The notes under the pieces were generated by a model. The model was given only the letters and a program-made list of their open reading frames with translations, was not told the DNA's origin and made no database searches. The position numbers were made by a program, and so were the translations under genes. 64,000 bases of DNA from JANMDU01 sp031375105 (lineage in GTDB: Bacteria; Pseudomonadota; Gammaproteobacteria; Burkholderiales; Burkholderiaceae_C): NCBI GenBank assembly GCA_031375105.1, contig JANMHJ010000050.1, positions 62,001 to 126,000 on the forward strand. Direction: 5' to 3'. Within the stretch, counting starts at the first letter, position 1, and the number at the start of each line of letters is the position of its first letter. Positions 33,091 through 41,773 of the stretch are shown piece by piece.

Positions 33091-33993
33091 TTATTTCTGA
33101 CGCGTCAGGACGCGAGCGAGGATGTTCAGTGCGAGGACAGCCACGGTGATGATCAGCACGCCAGCCCAAGCCAGTTTTTGCCAATTCTCATAGGGGCTCA
33201 TGGCGAATTTAAAAATCGTCACGGGCAGGCTGGCCATGGGCTCGCGGATATCGTTGGTCCAGAACTGATTGGACAGGGCTGTGAAGAGCAGCGGCGCTGT
33301 CTCGCCAGCGATGCGTGCCACGGCCAGCAGAATGCCCGTCACCACACCTGCACGCGCAGCTCGCAGGGTGATGCTCATGATGACCTTGTACTTGGGCGTG
33401 CCAAGTGCATAAGCGGCTTCCCGCATCCCTGGAGGAATCAGTGCCAGCATGTTTTCTGTGGTGCGAATCACCACGGGAATCACAATCAAAGCGAGCGCCA
33501 CAATTCCTGCCGCAGCGCTGAAAGATTTGACCTGCGCGACGATCACAGCATAGACAAACAAGCCGATCACAATGGAAGGGGCAGACAGCAAAATATCGTT
33601 CACAAAACGCGTGACCGAAGCCAAGCTGCTTTTCATGCCATATTCGGCTAAATAGATGCCCGCCATGATGCCGATGGGCGTGCCCACCAAAGTGGCCAGT
33701 GAGACCATGACAAACGAGCCATAGATCGCGTTCGCCAAGCCACCCATATCGTTAGGAGGCGGTGTGGATTGCGTGAAGACAGCCAAAGACAGGCCGGAAA
33801 TACCCAGCACCAAGGTTTCGAACAAAATCCAGGCCAACCAGAACAGACCAAAAGCCATGGCAGAAAGAGACAGCGATAGCACGATCTTGTTGATCAGCTT
33901 ACGGCGGCCAAATTTGGCCGCGCGCTGCTCTTTGCTGGCTCCTTTTGGAGCTGCGCGATTGTCAACCGCAGGGTTTTGCATCACGGCGCTCAT
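33091..33993 (-). CDS. pstA: Phosphate ABC transporter permease PstA
   Basis: A 300-residue permease with six helices and the binding-protein-dependent transport loop (REAAYALGTPKYKVI). It overlaps the end of pstC by 4 nt, so translation is coupled. Partner of PstC in the inner membrane. Confidence 0.96.
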   Translation of the reverse strand: MSAVMQNPAVDNRAAPKGASKEQRAAKFGRRKLINKIVLSLSLSAMAFGLFWLAWILFETLVLGISGLSLAVFTQSTPPPNDMGGLANAIYGSFVMVSLATLVGTPIGIMAGIYLAEYGMKSSLASVTRFVNDILLSAPSIVIGLFVYAVIVAQVKSFSAAAGIVALALIVIPVVIRTTENMLALIPPGMREAAYALGTPKYKVIMSITLRAARAGVVTGILLAVARIAGETAPLLFTALSNQFWTNDIREPMASLPVTIFKFAMSPYENWQKLAWAGVLIITVAVLALNILARVLTRQK

Positions 33994-34946
33994 GTGCGTG
34001 CTCCTTCGTTCTTACGCAATTGCGACAGCAGGATTTTGGAAAAACTCAGCACGACAAAGGTGATGAAAAACAGCACCAAACCCAGATACATGAGAGATGC
34101 TTGGTGCAAGCCTTCGCCGGCCTCTGCAAATTCATTGGCCAATGCGGAAGTAATGCTGTTGGCCGGTTCGAACAGGCTGAGTGAGTTGAGTTGGTTGAAG
34201 TTTCCAATCAAAAAGGTCACTGCCATGGTTTCACCCAGAGCGCGACCCAAACCAAGCATGATGCCGCCGATTACACCCGCCTTGGTGTAGGGCAGCACAA
34301 CATTCCACATCACTTCCCAGGTGGTCGCACCCAAGCCGTAGGCAGACTCTTTGAGCAATGCGGGTGTGACTTCAAACACATCGCGCATCACCGAAGCAAT
34401 AAAAGGAATAATCATGATCGCAAGCACGATACCCGCACTGAGCAAACCAATGCCAACCGGAGGGCCTGAGACAAAAGTCTCCAAATATGGCACGCCCTTG
34501 AGGAGTTTTTGCAGTGGCTGTTGAATGTAAGTGGCCAGAATCGGGCCAAACACCAGCAAACCCCACATGCCATACACAATAGAAGGTACTGCGGCCAGCA
34601 GTTCAATCGCTGTGCCCAGAGGTCGTTTGAGCCAAGTAGGTGAGAGCTCGGTGAGGAACAAAGCGATACCAAAACTCACAGGCACAGCGATGACCAAGGC
34701 GATGATGGATGTAGCAATCGTGCCGTAAATCATCACCAAACCGCCGTATTTGTTTTGCACTGGGTCCCACTCTGCATTGACCAAAAAGCCCAAACCATTT
34801 TGTGAAATGGAGGGCCAAGCGCCGTAAATCAGCGAAATGATGATGCCAAAGAGCAATCCCAGTGTGATGATGGCTGCACCGCGTGCACTCCAGCCAAAGA
34901 CTTTGTCGACGAAACGTGCGCCTGCGGCGTTGACTTGAGTTGACAT
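33990..34946 (-). CDS. pstC: Phosphate ABC transporter permease PstC
   Basis: A 318-residue permease with six helices and the EAA-like loop KESAYGLGATTWEVM. It forms the channel with PstA. A repeat copy lies between it and pstS upstream, so the leader between the two genes is unusual. Confidence 0.96.
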   Translation of the reverse strand: MSTQVNAAGARFVDKVFGWSARGAAIITLGLLFGIIISLIYGAWPSISQNGLGFLVNAEWDPVQNKYGGLVMIYGTIATSIIALVIAVPVSFGIALFLTELSPTWLKRPLGTAIELLAAVPSIVYGMWGLLVFGPILATYIQQPLQKLLKGVPYLETFVSGPPVGIGLLSAGIVLAIMIIPFIASVMRDVFEVTPALLKESAYGLGATTWEVMWNVVLPYTKAGVIGGIMLGLGRALGETMAVTFLIGNFNQLNSLSLFEPANSITSALANEFAEAGEGLHQASLMYLGLVLFFITFVVLSFSKILLSQLRKNEGART

Positions 34947-34960
34947 GGTGGTTTTTTCGT

Positions 34961-35025
34961 ATTTTTAAGCAATTTAAGCACTCTGCCCTTATAGAATAAG
35001 CGCAGAGTGCTATCAAATTAATAGC
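34961..35025 (+). repeat. Dispersed repeat, intergenic (pstS/pstC)
   Basis: A near-complete copy: ATTTTTAAGC, TGCCCTTATAGAA, AAGCGCAGAGTGCTATC and AATTAATAGCTC. Being transcribed within the pst mRNA, it can form a hairpin between pstS and pstC and could set their expression ratio. Confidence 0.88.
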
Positions 35026-35041
35026 TCATTGAGCTAACAAT

Positions 35042-36088
35042 TTATTTAAATGCAACAGCTTTGCCGCTGGTATCCTTGATGTCACCCCAAGCTTTGCGAA
35101 TCGCTGCTTTGGAGCTGTCAGGCATCGGCACATAGTCAAGGTCAGCTGCGGTTTTGTCGCCTTGCATCATCGCCCAGTCGAAGAACTTCAGTGCAACCGT
35201 GGCGTTTTGTGGCTTGTCTTGTGTCTTTTGCATCATGATGAAAGTTGCACCGCTGATGGGCCAAGAAGTTGCACCAGGCTGCTGGGTGAGGATTTGGTAG
35301 AAGCTCTTGTTCCAGTCTGCGCCTGCAGCAGCGGCCTTGAAGGTTTCGTCATCAGGAGCAACATATTTGCCGTCCATGTTTTGCATCAGCACGTAGTTGA
35401 GTTTGTTTTGCTTGACGTAGGCGTATTCCAGATAGCCAATTGAATTGGGAAGACGACCCACGAAAGCGGCCACGCCTTCATTGCCCTTACCACCGGCACC
35501 CACAGGCCAATTCACTGCTGTGCCTTCGCCCACCTTGGTCTTCCACTCAGCATTTACTTTTGAGAGGTAGTTGGTGAAGATGAAGGTCGTGCCCGAGCCA
35601 TCTGCGCGACGCACGGGGGAGATATCTGCATCTGGCAGGTTAACGGAAGGATTGAGCGACTTGATCGCAGCGTCATTCCATTTGGTGATCTTGCCCAAGA
35701 AAATGTCGCCCAGCACTTGGCCGCTCAGACGCATTTGACCTGGATTGATACCCTTCACATTGATCACAGGCACCACACCACCAATCACTGTGGGGAATTG
35801 CACCAAATTCTTTGTTCTGAGCTCTTCGTCTCTCAGCGGCATGTCAGAGGCACCAAAATCCACCGTCTTGGCTTCGATCTGACGCATGCCAGCACCCGAA
35901 CCCACAGATTGGTAGTTGATTTTCACACCGGTGGCTTTGTTGTAATCTGCAGCCCATTTTGAATAGAGAGGCGCGGGGAAGGATGCGCCCGCGCCAGTGA
36001 TTTCTTGCGCCGATACGCTGGCTGCGAAGGACATGCCTGCCGCAAGTGCGCCTAAATAACCAACTTTGACAAAACGATTCATGCTCAC
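35042..36088 (-). CDS. pstS: Phosphate-binding protein PstS
   Basis: A 348-residue periplasmic binding protein with a signal peptide ending ASVSAQ and mature start EITGAGASFPAPLYSKW, the phosphate-site loop. SGTTFIFTNYLS and GAGKGNEGV (here GAGGKGNEGV) are further ligand loops. First gene of the pst-pho unit, preceded by a Pho box. Confidence 0.97.
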   Translation of the reverse strand: MSMNRFVKVGYLGALAAGMSFAASVSAQEITGAGASFPAPLYSKWAADYNKATGVKINYQSVGSGAGMRQIEAKTVDFGASDMPLRDEELRTKNLVQFPTVIGGVVPVINVKGINPGQMRLSGQVLGDIFLGKITKWNDAAIKSLNPSVNLPDADISPVRRADGSGTTFIFTNYLSKVNAEWKTKVGEGTAVNWPVGAGGKGNEGVAAFVGRLPNSIGYLEYAYVKQNKLNYVLMQNMDGKYVAPDDETFKAAAAGADWNKSFYQILTQQPGATSWPISGATFIMMQKTQDKPQNATVALKFFDWAMMQGDKTAADLDYVPMPDSSKAAIRKAWGDIKDTSGKAVAFK

Positions 36089-36129
36089 ACCTTTGATAAA
36101 AATACCGCCAAGCGGCTTGTTGATGGGCT

Positions 36130-36169
36130 GACTGTAGAGGATGAGTATGACAGTTTAATGACTGTCATT
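36130..36169 (-). promoter_or_regulatory. Pho box and -10 of the pst operon
   Basis: On the - strand CAGTCATTAAACTGTCAT (within 36148-36169) is two TGTCAT-type repeats 11 bp apart, the PhoB site. TACAGT (36130-36135) follows 10-12 nt further as the -10, the usual spacing for a PhoB-activated promoter. It stands about 60 nt before the pstS start. Confidence 0.8.
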
Positions 36170-36181
36170 TTTTGTGGGATT

Positions 36182-36198
36182 GTCATGAAAACGTCATT
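36182..36198 (+). promoter_or_regulatory. Second Pho-box-like site, + strand
   Basis: TGTCATGAAAACGTCAT has two GTCAT repeats 11 bp apart and points toward the binding-protein gene at 36347. No good -10 follows at the expected distance, so regulation of that gene is uncertain. Confidence 0.5.
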
Positions 36199-36236
36199 TT
36201 TATTTCATGCGGATGACACCTTGGCAATTTAGGCTA

Positions 36237-36254
36237 CTAGGGTTTTACCTAGTA
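36237..36254. promoter_or_regulatory. Perfect inverted repeat, operator-like
   Basis: ACTAGG and CCTAGT flank a 6-bp spacer. It lies about 95 nt before the binding-protein gene and is the type of short symmetric site bound by a dimeric regulator; the factor is unknown. Confidence 0.45.
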
Positions 36255-36306
36255 TGTGATCTATGTTGCTGCTCAGCAGCTTGCTCCCCTGCTATTTTTT
36301 TACATA

Positions 36307-36358
36307 AAAACCCTCTATTGCCCTTATTGAATCAAGAAAGTTTGCTATGAATAACAGA
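36307..36358 (+). repeat. Dispersed repeat at the start of the binding-protein gene
   Basis: Reads ACCCTCTATTGCCCTTATTG, then AAAGTTTGCTATGAATAACAG. The CTATGAA block holds the start codon at 36347, as in copies at 4961 and 61777. More diverged than those two. Confidence 0.6.
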
Positions 36359-37504
36359 GTGAATACAGAGTCTTCACACATCAAACTTCAACGCCGCAGC
36401 TTGCTGCAGGCCGGTGGTGTGAGCGCTTTGCTGGCTGCTGCCAGCCCATGGACTAGCGCCCAAAGCGTCGGTTCGCGCAGCCCGATGGTCGGGCAAATTG
36501 CCGATGTATCTAATGCCTATCAAGATATTTCTAAAGATTTCGTGATCGGCAGCCGTGCAGCCTGGCAAGAAATCAATGCTGCTGGCGGGCTGCGCGGTCA
36601 GCGTGTGCGGCATTTGGTGATTGAGACCGATGGCACGGCTGCTCAACACGATGCTGCTTGGGTGCAACTGCGTGATGACGACAGCTGCCTCACTGCATTT
36701 GGTACTTGCGCTGATTCGCTGGCGGTTGAGTTAACGCTCAAAAACAACAAAGAGCGCAACGAATTTGCGCATGTTGCACCCTGGTTGCAGAACTCTGCGA
36801 TAGACATCAGCCGCAGCACCTTCCCGATCTTTTCTGACCGTGAGCAACAGATTCAACATGCGCTGAGAAACATGACCACCGTGGGAGTGAGCAGCCTCAC
36901 CGTGGTCTACCAAAGCGAGCGCGAGCGCGCTGACAATGGGGAAGACATCAGACGTATCGCGAAAAAGATGAATTTGGCACTGCGTGAAATGCCCATACAG
37001 GCTGATTTAAAAAAGCTGGCTCAGCAGATCAGCGCCACATCGGTGCCCTTGGTTCTTTTTGTAGGCGGCACGCCTGAGTTGGTGCAGTTCACGCAAGGCT
37101 GGAGCCGCAGCAGCGGCATTCGCTATATCGTGGCTTTGGCCGATGTGAACCTGCAAACCGCCTTGCAAATGAATGGTGGCCGCCATGTGCCCGTCATTGG
37201 CACGCAGGCTGTGCCTGTGGTCTCCTCATCGATACAGATTGCCAGACGCTACCGCCAAGTACTCAACAAATACTTCGATGAGCCGCCCACAGCCTTGAGT
37301 TTGGCAGGCTACATTTCTGCGCGCTACACCGCTCAGATGATGCTGACGGCCAAAAGTCTCACACGCGGCGCGGTGTATGAGGCATTTTCGCGTCGACAAA
37401 GCATGAATCTTGAGGGCTTTCCGGTGGATTTAGACAATGGGCGCTTAACCACAGCCTATGTCACGCAGTCGATGATCAGCATGGATGGTCGTGTGATCGG
37501 GTGA
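36347..37504 (+). CDS. Periplasmic ligand-binding protein, Leu/Ile/Val type, twin-arginine signal
   Basis: A 385-residue protein with a signal carrying QRRSLLQAGG and a type 1 periplasmic-binding fold (Peripla_BP_6): MVGQIADVSNAYQDI, FVIGSRAAWQEINAAGGLRG, and later VPLVLFVGGTPELVQF. No transporter genes adjoin, so it may feed a transporter elsewhere or act as a sensor subunit. The ligand is unknown. Placed between pstS and ppx and near a second Pho box, it may belong to the phosphate response. Its start codon lies in a repeat copy. Confidence 0.82.
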   Translation: MNNRVNTESSHIKLQRRSLLQAGGVSALLAAASPWTSAQSVGSRSPMVGQIADVSNAYQDISKDFVIGSRAAWQEINAAGGLRGQRVRHLVIETDGTAAQHDAAWVQLRDDDSCLTAFGTCADSLAVELTLKNNKERNEFAHVAPWLQNSAIDISRSTFPIFSDREQQIQHALRNMTTVGVSSLTVVYQSERERADNGEDIRRIAKKMNLALREMPIQADLKKLAQQISATSVPLVLFVGGTPELVQFTQGWSRSSGIRYIVALADVNLQTALQMNGGRHVPVIGTQAVPVVSSSIQIARRYRQVLNKYFDEPPTALSLAGYISARYTAQMMLTAKSLTRGAVYEAFSRRQSMNLEGFPVDLDNGRLTTAYVTQSMISMDGRVIG

Positions 37505-37507
37505 TGC

Positions 37508-39070
37508 GTGTCTGTTGTTCGCCATTTCCGTGATAAGGTGCTGCCTCAATCTCAACAGACAATGGGCAGTATGGAAGAAGGAAGTTTGATTTCTGCCGTG
37601 GATCTAGGCTCCAACAGCTTTCGCATGGAGGTCGGGCGCTTAGATCACGGCAATATTCTCAGGGTGGACTATCTGAAAGAAACCGTGCGTCAGGGCGCGG
37701 GTCTGGATGACCAGCGCAACCTCACGCTCGAAGCCATGCAGCGCGGCTGGGCAACGCTGGCTCGCTTTGGCGAACGCTTGGCCGGTTTTGAGGGCAAGCA
37801 GGTGCGTGCTGTCGCAACTCAAACACTGCGCGAGGCGCGTAACCGCGATCTGTTCCTCAAAAAAGGCGAGCAACTGCTGGGCTTTCCGATTGAAGTGATC
37901 TCTGGCCGCGAAGAGGCGCGGCTGATTTATCAAGGCGTGTCGCAGTCACTCGAAGGGCCGAAAGAAAAGCGCTTGGTGATTGATATTGGTGGGCGTTCAA
38001 CGGAGTTGATTGTGGGTACGGGTTCCCAGCCTACGGCGATGGAGTCTTACCGCGTTGGCAGTGTGGTTTGGGCGGAGCGGTACTTTCCGAAAGGGCGACT
38101 GGACGCTGCTGCTTTTGACACTGCCATCGTGGCCGCCAAAGCGGTGCTTGATGAAGCTATCACTGGGTTTTCTGAAGGGTGGACGGCGGCCTATGGCTCT
38201 GCTGGCACCATTAGCGCGATAGCAGACATCTTGCATCAAGCAGGCCATGCTGAAGGCTGGATCGAAGCCTCTGCACTTGCATCACTGCGCCTGCAATTAC
38301 AAAACGCTGGCCACATCGATAAACTCAGCTTGGTCGGCCTGAAAGACGACCGCCGACCTGTCTTGGGGTCAGGTTTGAGCGTGTTGATCGCTGTCTTTGA
38401 GTTGCTCGGTGTTTCTCGCATGCGTGCGATGGACACGGGTCTGCGGCATGGTGTTTTGCATGATTTGGTGGGGCGCGACAGCACCACAGCAGATATCCGC
38501 AGCCAGTCGATCGAGCGGCTGGCGCTCCGCTTCGAAGTGGATGCGCTGCAAGCGCGGCGCGTTCAACTCGCGGCAGAGCAGTTATTTATTGGTTTGATGG
38601 ATCCACTGGATGAACTCCCTGAGCAGCGCCAGCGCCATCAACGTAAGCTGCGTTGGGCTAGCCAACTGCATGAAGTGGGGGCACTGATATCCCACAGCGA
38701 ATGCCATAAGCACAGTGCCTACATCGTAGACAACGCCGATGTACTCGGGTTTTCCAACAACGAATTGCATCGTTTGAGCTTGTTGGTACTCGGCCATAAA
38801 GGCAAGCTTCGAAAGCTAGAGGCTGATTTTGAGGATACGCGCTTTGTTCAGCAATTGATTTGCTTGCGCTTGGCCGTGTTGTTGTGTCATGCCCGTGTAG
38901 CGCCTTCTTTGAAAGGCTTGAATTTGAGCTGTGATGCCTCTGCGCGTCAGTTCAAGCTGCAACTCAACGCAACATGGGCCACGCGCTATCCGCAATCCAC
39001 GCATTTACTGGCGCAAGAAATTCAGTCTTGGCAAAAAACCCCTTGGACGTTTCACGTCGAGACACTTTGA
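37508..39070 (+). CDS. ppx: Exopolyphosphatase, Ppx/GppA family
   Basis: About 500-520 residues of the ASKHA-fold Ppx/GppA family. AVDLGSNSFRMEV and VIDIGGRSTELIVG are the phosphate-binding motifs, and YGSAGTISAIADIL follows; the C-terminal part is the HD-like helical domain. It releases phosphate from polyphosphate, opposing Ppk encoded on the other strand just beyond sixA. Start uncertain: GTG 37508, or ATG 37562 or 37571, which are closer to the family start. Confidence 0.93.
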   Translation: MSVVRHFRDKVLPQSQQTMGSMEEGSLISAVDLGSNSFRMEVGRLDHGNILRVDYLKETVRQGAGLDDQRNLTLEAMQRGWATLARFGERLAGFEGKQVRAVATQTLREARNRDLFLKKGEQLLGFPIEVISGREEARLIYQGVSQSLEGPKEKRLVIDIGGRSTELIVGTGSQPTAMESYRVGSVVWAERYFPKGRLDAAAFDTAIVAAKAVLDEAITGFSEGWTAAYGSAGTISAIADILHQAGHAEGWIEASALASLRLQLQNAGHIDKLSLVGLKDDRRPVLGSGLSVLIAVFELLGVSRMRAMDTGLRHGVLHDLVGRDSTTADIRSQSIERLALRFEVDALQARRVQLAAEQLFIGLMDPLDELPEQRQRHQRKLRWASQLHEVGALISHSECHKHSAYIVDNADVLGFSNNELHRLSLLVLGHKGKLRKLEADFEDTRFVQQLICLRLAVLLCHARVAPSLKGLNLSCDASARQFKLQLNATWATRYPQSTHLLAQEIQSWQKTPWTFHVETL

Positions 39071-39096
39071 ATCTGCGTCTGAGCTGCTGCCAATGG

Positions 39097-39564
39097 CTAC
39101 CAAAGCATATCAGGCGATTGCACGCAGTGAATCAGCGTGCTTTGCGTATCCATGCGCAAGCGATTGCGCAGCCACCACACCGATCCTTTGCGCACAGATA
39201 AGCCTTGCACAGGCAAGCCCAGCAACTGCGCCACGACTTGCCCGAGCACAGGTTGATGCCCCACAACCAACACGGGCGTGCGCGCATCCGGCCAGTGCGC
39301 CAATTCCAGCAAAGTCTGCACGTTGCCGTCAGGCGCGAGTTCGGGGCATATTTTGTATTTGCGCTTGAGGCAAACAACTGTGCTTTCGCAGCGCACGGCT
39401 GGGCTGCATAGTATGCGCACACCATCAGGCATATATTGGTCCAGCCACTTGGCCATGCGCTGTGCCTGTTTGATGCCGCGTGGTGTGAGTGGCCGCTTTA
39501 GATCTTCGGGTTGATCTGCATGCGCATCTTCCGCTTCAGCATGGCGCCATAAGAGCAAATCCAT
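39097..39564 (-). CDS. sixA: Phosphohistidine phosphatase SixA
   Basis: A 155-residue histidine phosphatase with the RHG-type motif LLWRHAEAE at the start, RPLTPRG and VGHQPVLGQVV. SixA removes phosphate from phosphohistidine carriers. ATG 39564 is chosen from homology; it stands 14 nt after the ppk stop, so the two form an operon. Confidence 0.92.
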   Translation of the reverse strand: MDLLLWRHAEAEDAHADQPEDLKRPLTPRGIKQAQRMAKWLDQYMPDGVRILCSPAVRCESTVVCLKRKYKICPELAPDGNVQTLLELAHWPDARTPVLVVGHQPVLGQVVAQLLGLPVQGLSVRKGSVWWLRNRLRMDTQSTLIHCVQSPDMLW

Positions 39565-39578
39565 ATCGGCCTCTGTTG

Positions 39579-41666
39579 TCAGCTCATTTTTCCGTAGCGT
39601 TGCATCAAGGCCTGCTGGGCGCTGTGGCCGCCTGGCTTGGTGCGCGTCGGTTGATAGCTCGCATCTGACTGTAATTGCCAAGCATCCACGCCATCATGCA
39701 AGTAGGCGCTCAGGCATTCATCCACGATGCGTTGGCGAAGCAACGGGTCCGTCACTGGCCATGCCAATTCAATGCGGCGCATCATATTGCGGTTCATCCA
39801 GTCTGCGCTTGATAAATAGAGTTGCTCTTCTTCGCCACTGCGGAAATAAAAAACCCTTGAATGCTCCAGAAAGCGCCCAATCACGGATCGCACGCGGATG
39901 TTGTCTGTGATGCCCGGCACTTGCGCGGGCAGGGTGCATGCGCCTCGAATAATCAGATCAATCGGCACACCTGCTTGGCCAGCGCGTATCAGGGCTTCGA
40001 TGATGGGCTCATCCGTCAATGAATTCATCTTGGCGACCAAGCGCGTGGATTTGCCTTGCGCTGCATGCGTTCGCAGGCGATCAATATGGGCGATGACTTC
40101 GCTCTGCATTCGAAACGGGGCTAACAAGATTTTGCGTGTTTTAGGAATATGGTTTTGACTGGCCAGATGCAAAAACAGCTGCTCCATGTCTGATGTGAGT
40201 GCTGAGTCTGCTGTGAAATAGCTGATATCGGTGTAGAGACGCGCAGTTTTCGGGTTGTAGTTGCCTGTGGATAAATGACCGTAGCGGCATAGCTGCTTGC
40301 CTTCTTTGCGTGTGACGAGCAACATCTTGGCATGCGTTTTCAGCCCGACCACGCCATACACCACCTGCGCCCCAATGGCTTCCAAGCGTTCAGCCCAATT
40401 GATATTGGCCTCTTCGTCGAAACGCGCTTTGAGCTCCACCACAGCGAGCACTTCTTTGCCCCTGCGCACCGCCTCGCACAGCAAATCCATCATGACCGAG
40501 TCCGAGCCAGCGCGATACACCGTTTGCCGAATCGCGAACACTTTGGGGTCGTAAACAGCTTCGCGCAGAAAATCAATCACCGCATCAAAGCTTTCATAAG
40601 GCTGATGCACCATGGCATCGCCCTGCTTGAGGCGGTCAAATATAGACAAACCTCGCACCGTGGGTTGCAAACTGATGGGATAGCTCGGTGTGTAGGGTGA
40701 AAATAGCAGCGCGGGTGTTTGCAAGAGATCGACCAATTGCCCAAAGCGCACCAAATTCACGGGGCCTGGCACGCGATACAGTGCACATTCTGGCAATTCA
40801 AATTGACGTAGCAGCAGATCGTATAAGCGATGTGAGCAACTGGCCGAAACTTCAATGCGCATGGCTTGTCCGTAGTGGCGATGCTGCAAACCTTGGCGCA
40901 GCGCCATGCGCAGATTGGTCACGTCTTCTTCGTCAATCGCCATATCGGAATGCCGCGTGACGCGAAATTGGGAAAATTGCCCGACTTTGCGCCCAGGAAA
41001 TAGACTGTCCAAGTGCCCACGAATCACGCTAGACAGTGAAACGAACAATTGCTTTTTCCCGCACAGCTTGCTAGGCAACGCCATCAAGCGCGGCAGCACA
41101 CGCGGCACCTTGACGATAGCAATCGAATTGTTGCGCTCAAACGCATCCATGCCGCCCAATTCCACAATGAAATTGAGCGATTTGCTGGCCACTTGCGGAA
41201 ACGGATGCGCAGGATCAAGCAGCACGGGCACGAGCAAGGGCTTGACCTCTTGCTCAAAATATTTTTTCACCCATTGGCGCTGCGCGGGGTCGCGCTCAGC
41301 GTGCGAGATGATCGATATGCCCTCATGCGCAAAGGCTTTGGTGATCTCGTGATTGAACAAACTGTATTGCTCGGCCACCAATTCATGGGCTCGGGAATGC
41401 AAGATTTCAAAGCTCTTGACACTGTAGTTGCCTTTGTGATCGTCGCTGCGATGCGCAGCCAGATGCATGGCAGCGCGGACTTCAAACAGCTCGTCTAGGT
41501 TCGATGACACGATGCACAGATAGCGCAGACGCTCCAGCAACGGCACATCTTCGCGTCGAGCCCAGTCGAGCACGCGATGGTTAAAGGCCAGCAGACTCAG
41601 ATCGCGATCAATGTAGCTCGGCGACAAGATGGCAGCCGTTGGTTTGCGGCTTGTTGTTTTCAGCAT
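39579..41666 (-). CDS. ppk: Polyphosphate kinase 1
   Basis: A 695-residue enzyme that makes polyphosphate from ATP. The N domain (YIDRDLSLLAFNHRVLDWA), the catalytic-His region RYGHLSTGNYNPKTARLYTD and the second His region (EHSRVFYFRSG) are all present. A Pho box stands upstream, so it should rise in phosphate starvation. Followed by sixA. Confidence 0.96.
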   Translation of the reverse strand: MLKTTSRKPTAAILSPSYIDRDLSLLAFNHRVLDWARREDVPLLERLRYLCIVSSNLDELFEVRAAMHLAAHRSDDHKGNYSVKSFEILHSRAHELVAEQYSLFNHEITKAFAHEGISIISHAERDPAQRQWVKKYFEQEVKPLLVPVLLDPAHPFPQVASKSLNFIVELGGMDAFERNNSIAIVKVPRVLPRLMALPSKLCGKKQLFVSLSSVIRGHLDSLFPGRKVGQFSQFRVTRHSDMAIDEEDVTNLRMALRQGLQHRHYGQAMRIEVSASCSHRLYDLLLRQFELPECALYRVPGPVNLVRFGQLVDLLQTPALLFSPYTPSYPISLQPTVRGLSIFDRLKQGDAMVHQPYESFDAVIDFLREAVYDPKVFAIRQTVYRAGSDSVMMDLLCEAVRRGKEVLAVVELKARFDEEANINWAERLEAIGAQVVYGVVGLKTHAKMLLVTRKEGKQLCRYGHLSTGNYNPKTARLYTDISYFTADSALTSDMEQLFLHLASQNHIPKTRKILLAPFRMQSEVIAHIDRLRTHAAQGKSTRLVAKMNSLTDEPIIEALIRAGQAGVPIDLIIRGACTLPAQVPGITDNIRVRSVIGRFLEHSRVFYFRSGEEEQLYLSSADWMNRNMMRRIELAWPVTDPLLRQRIVDECLSAYLHDGVDAWQLQSDASYQPTRTKPGGHSAQQALMQRYGKMS

Positions 41667-41696
41667 GTGTATTCAGTCATTCAAGGTAACCATCAC

Positions 41697-41730
41697 AGTC
41701 TGTAAAAATATTGTGACGACTTAATGACAG
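41697..41730 (-). promoter_or_regulatory. Pho box and -10 of ppk
   Basis: On the - strand CTGTCATTAAGTCGTCAC (41713-41730) has two repeats 11 bp apart, close to the PhoB consensus. A -10-like TACAGA follows 8 nt further. It stands about 47 nt before the ppk start. Confidence 0.75.
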
Positions 41731-41773
41731 TCATACTCAGACTACGACCCACACTGCACAGGTGGGTAGGTGA

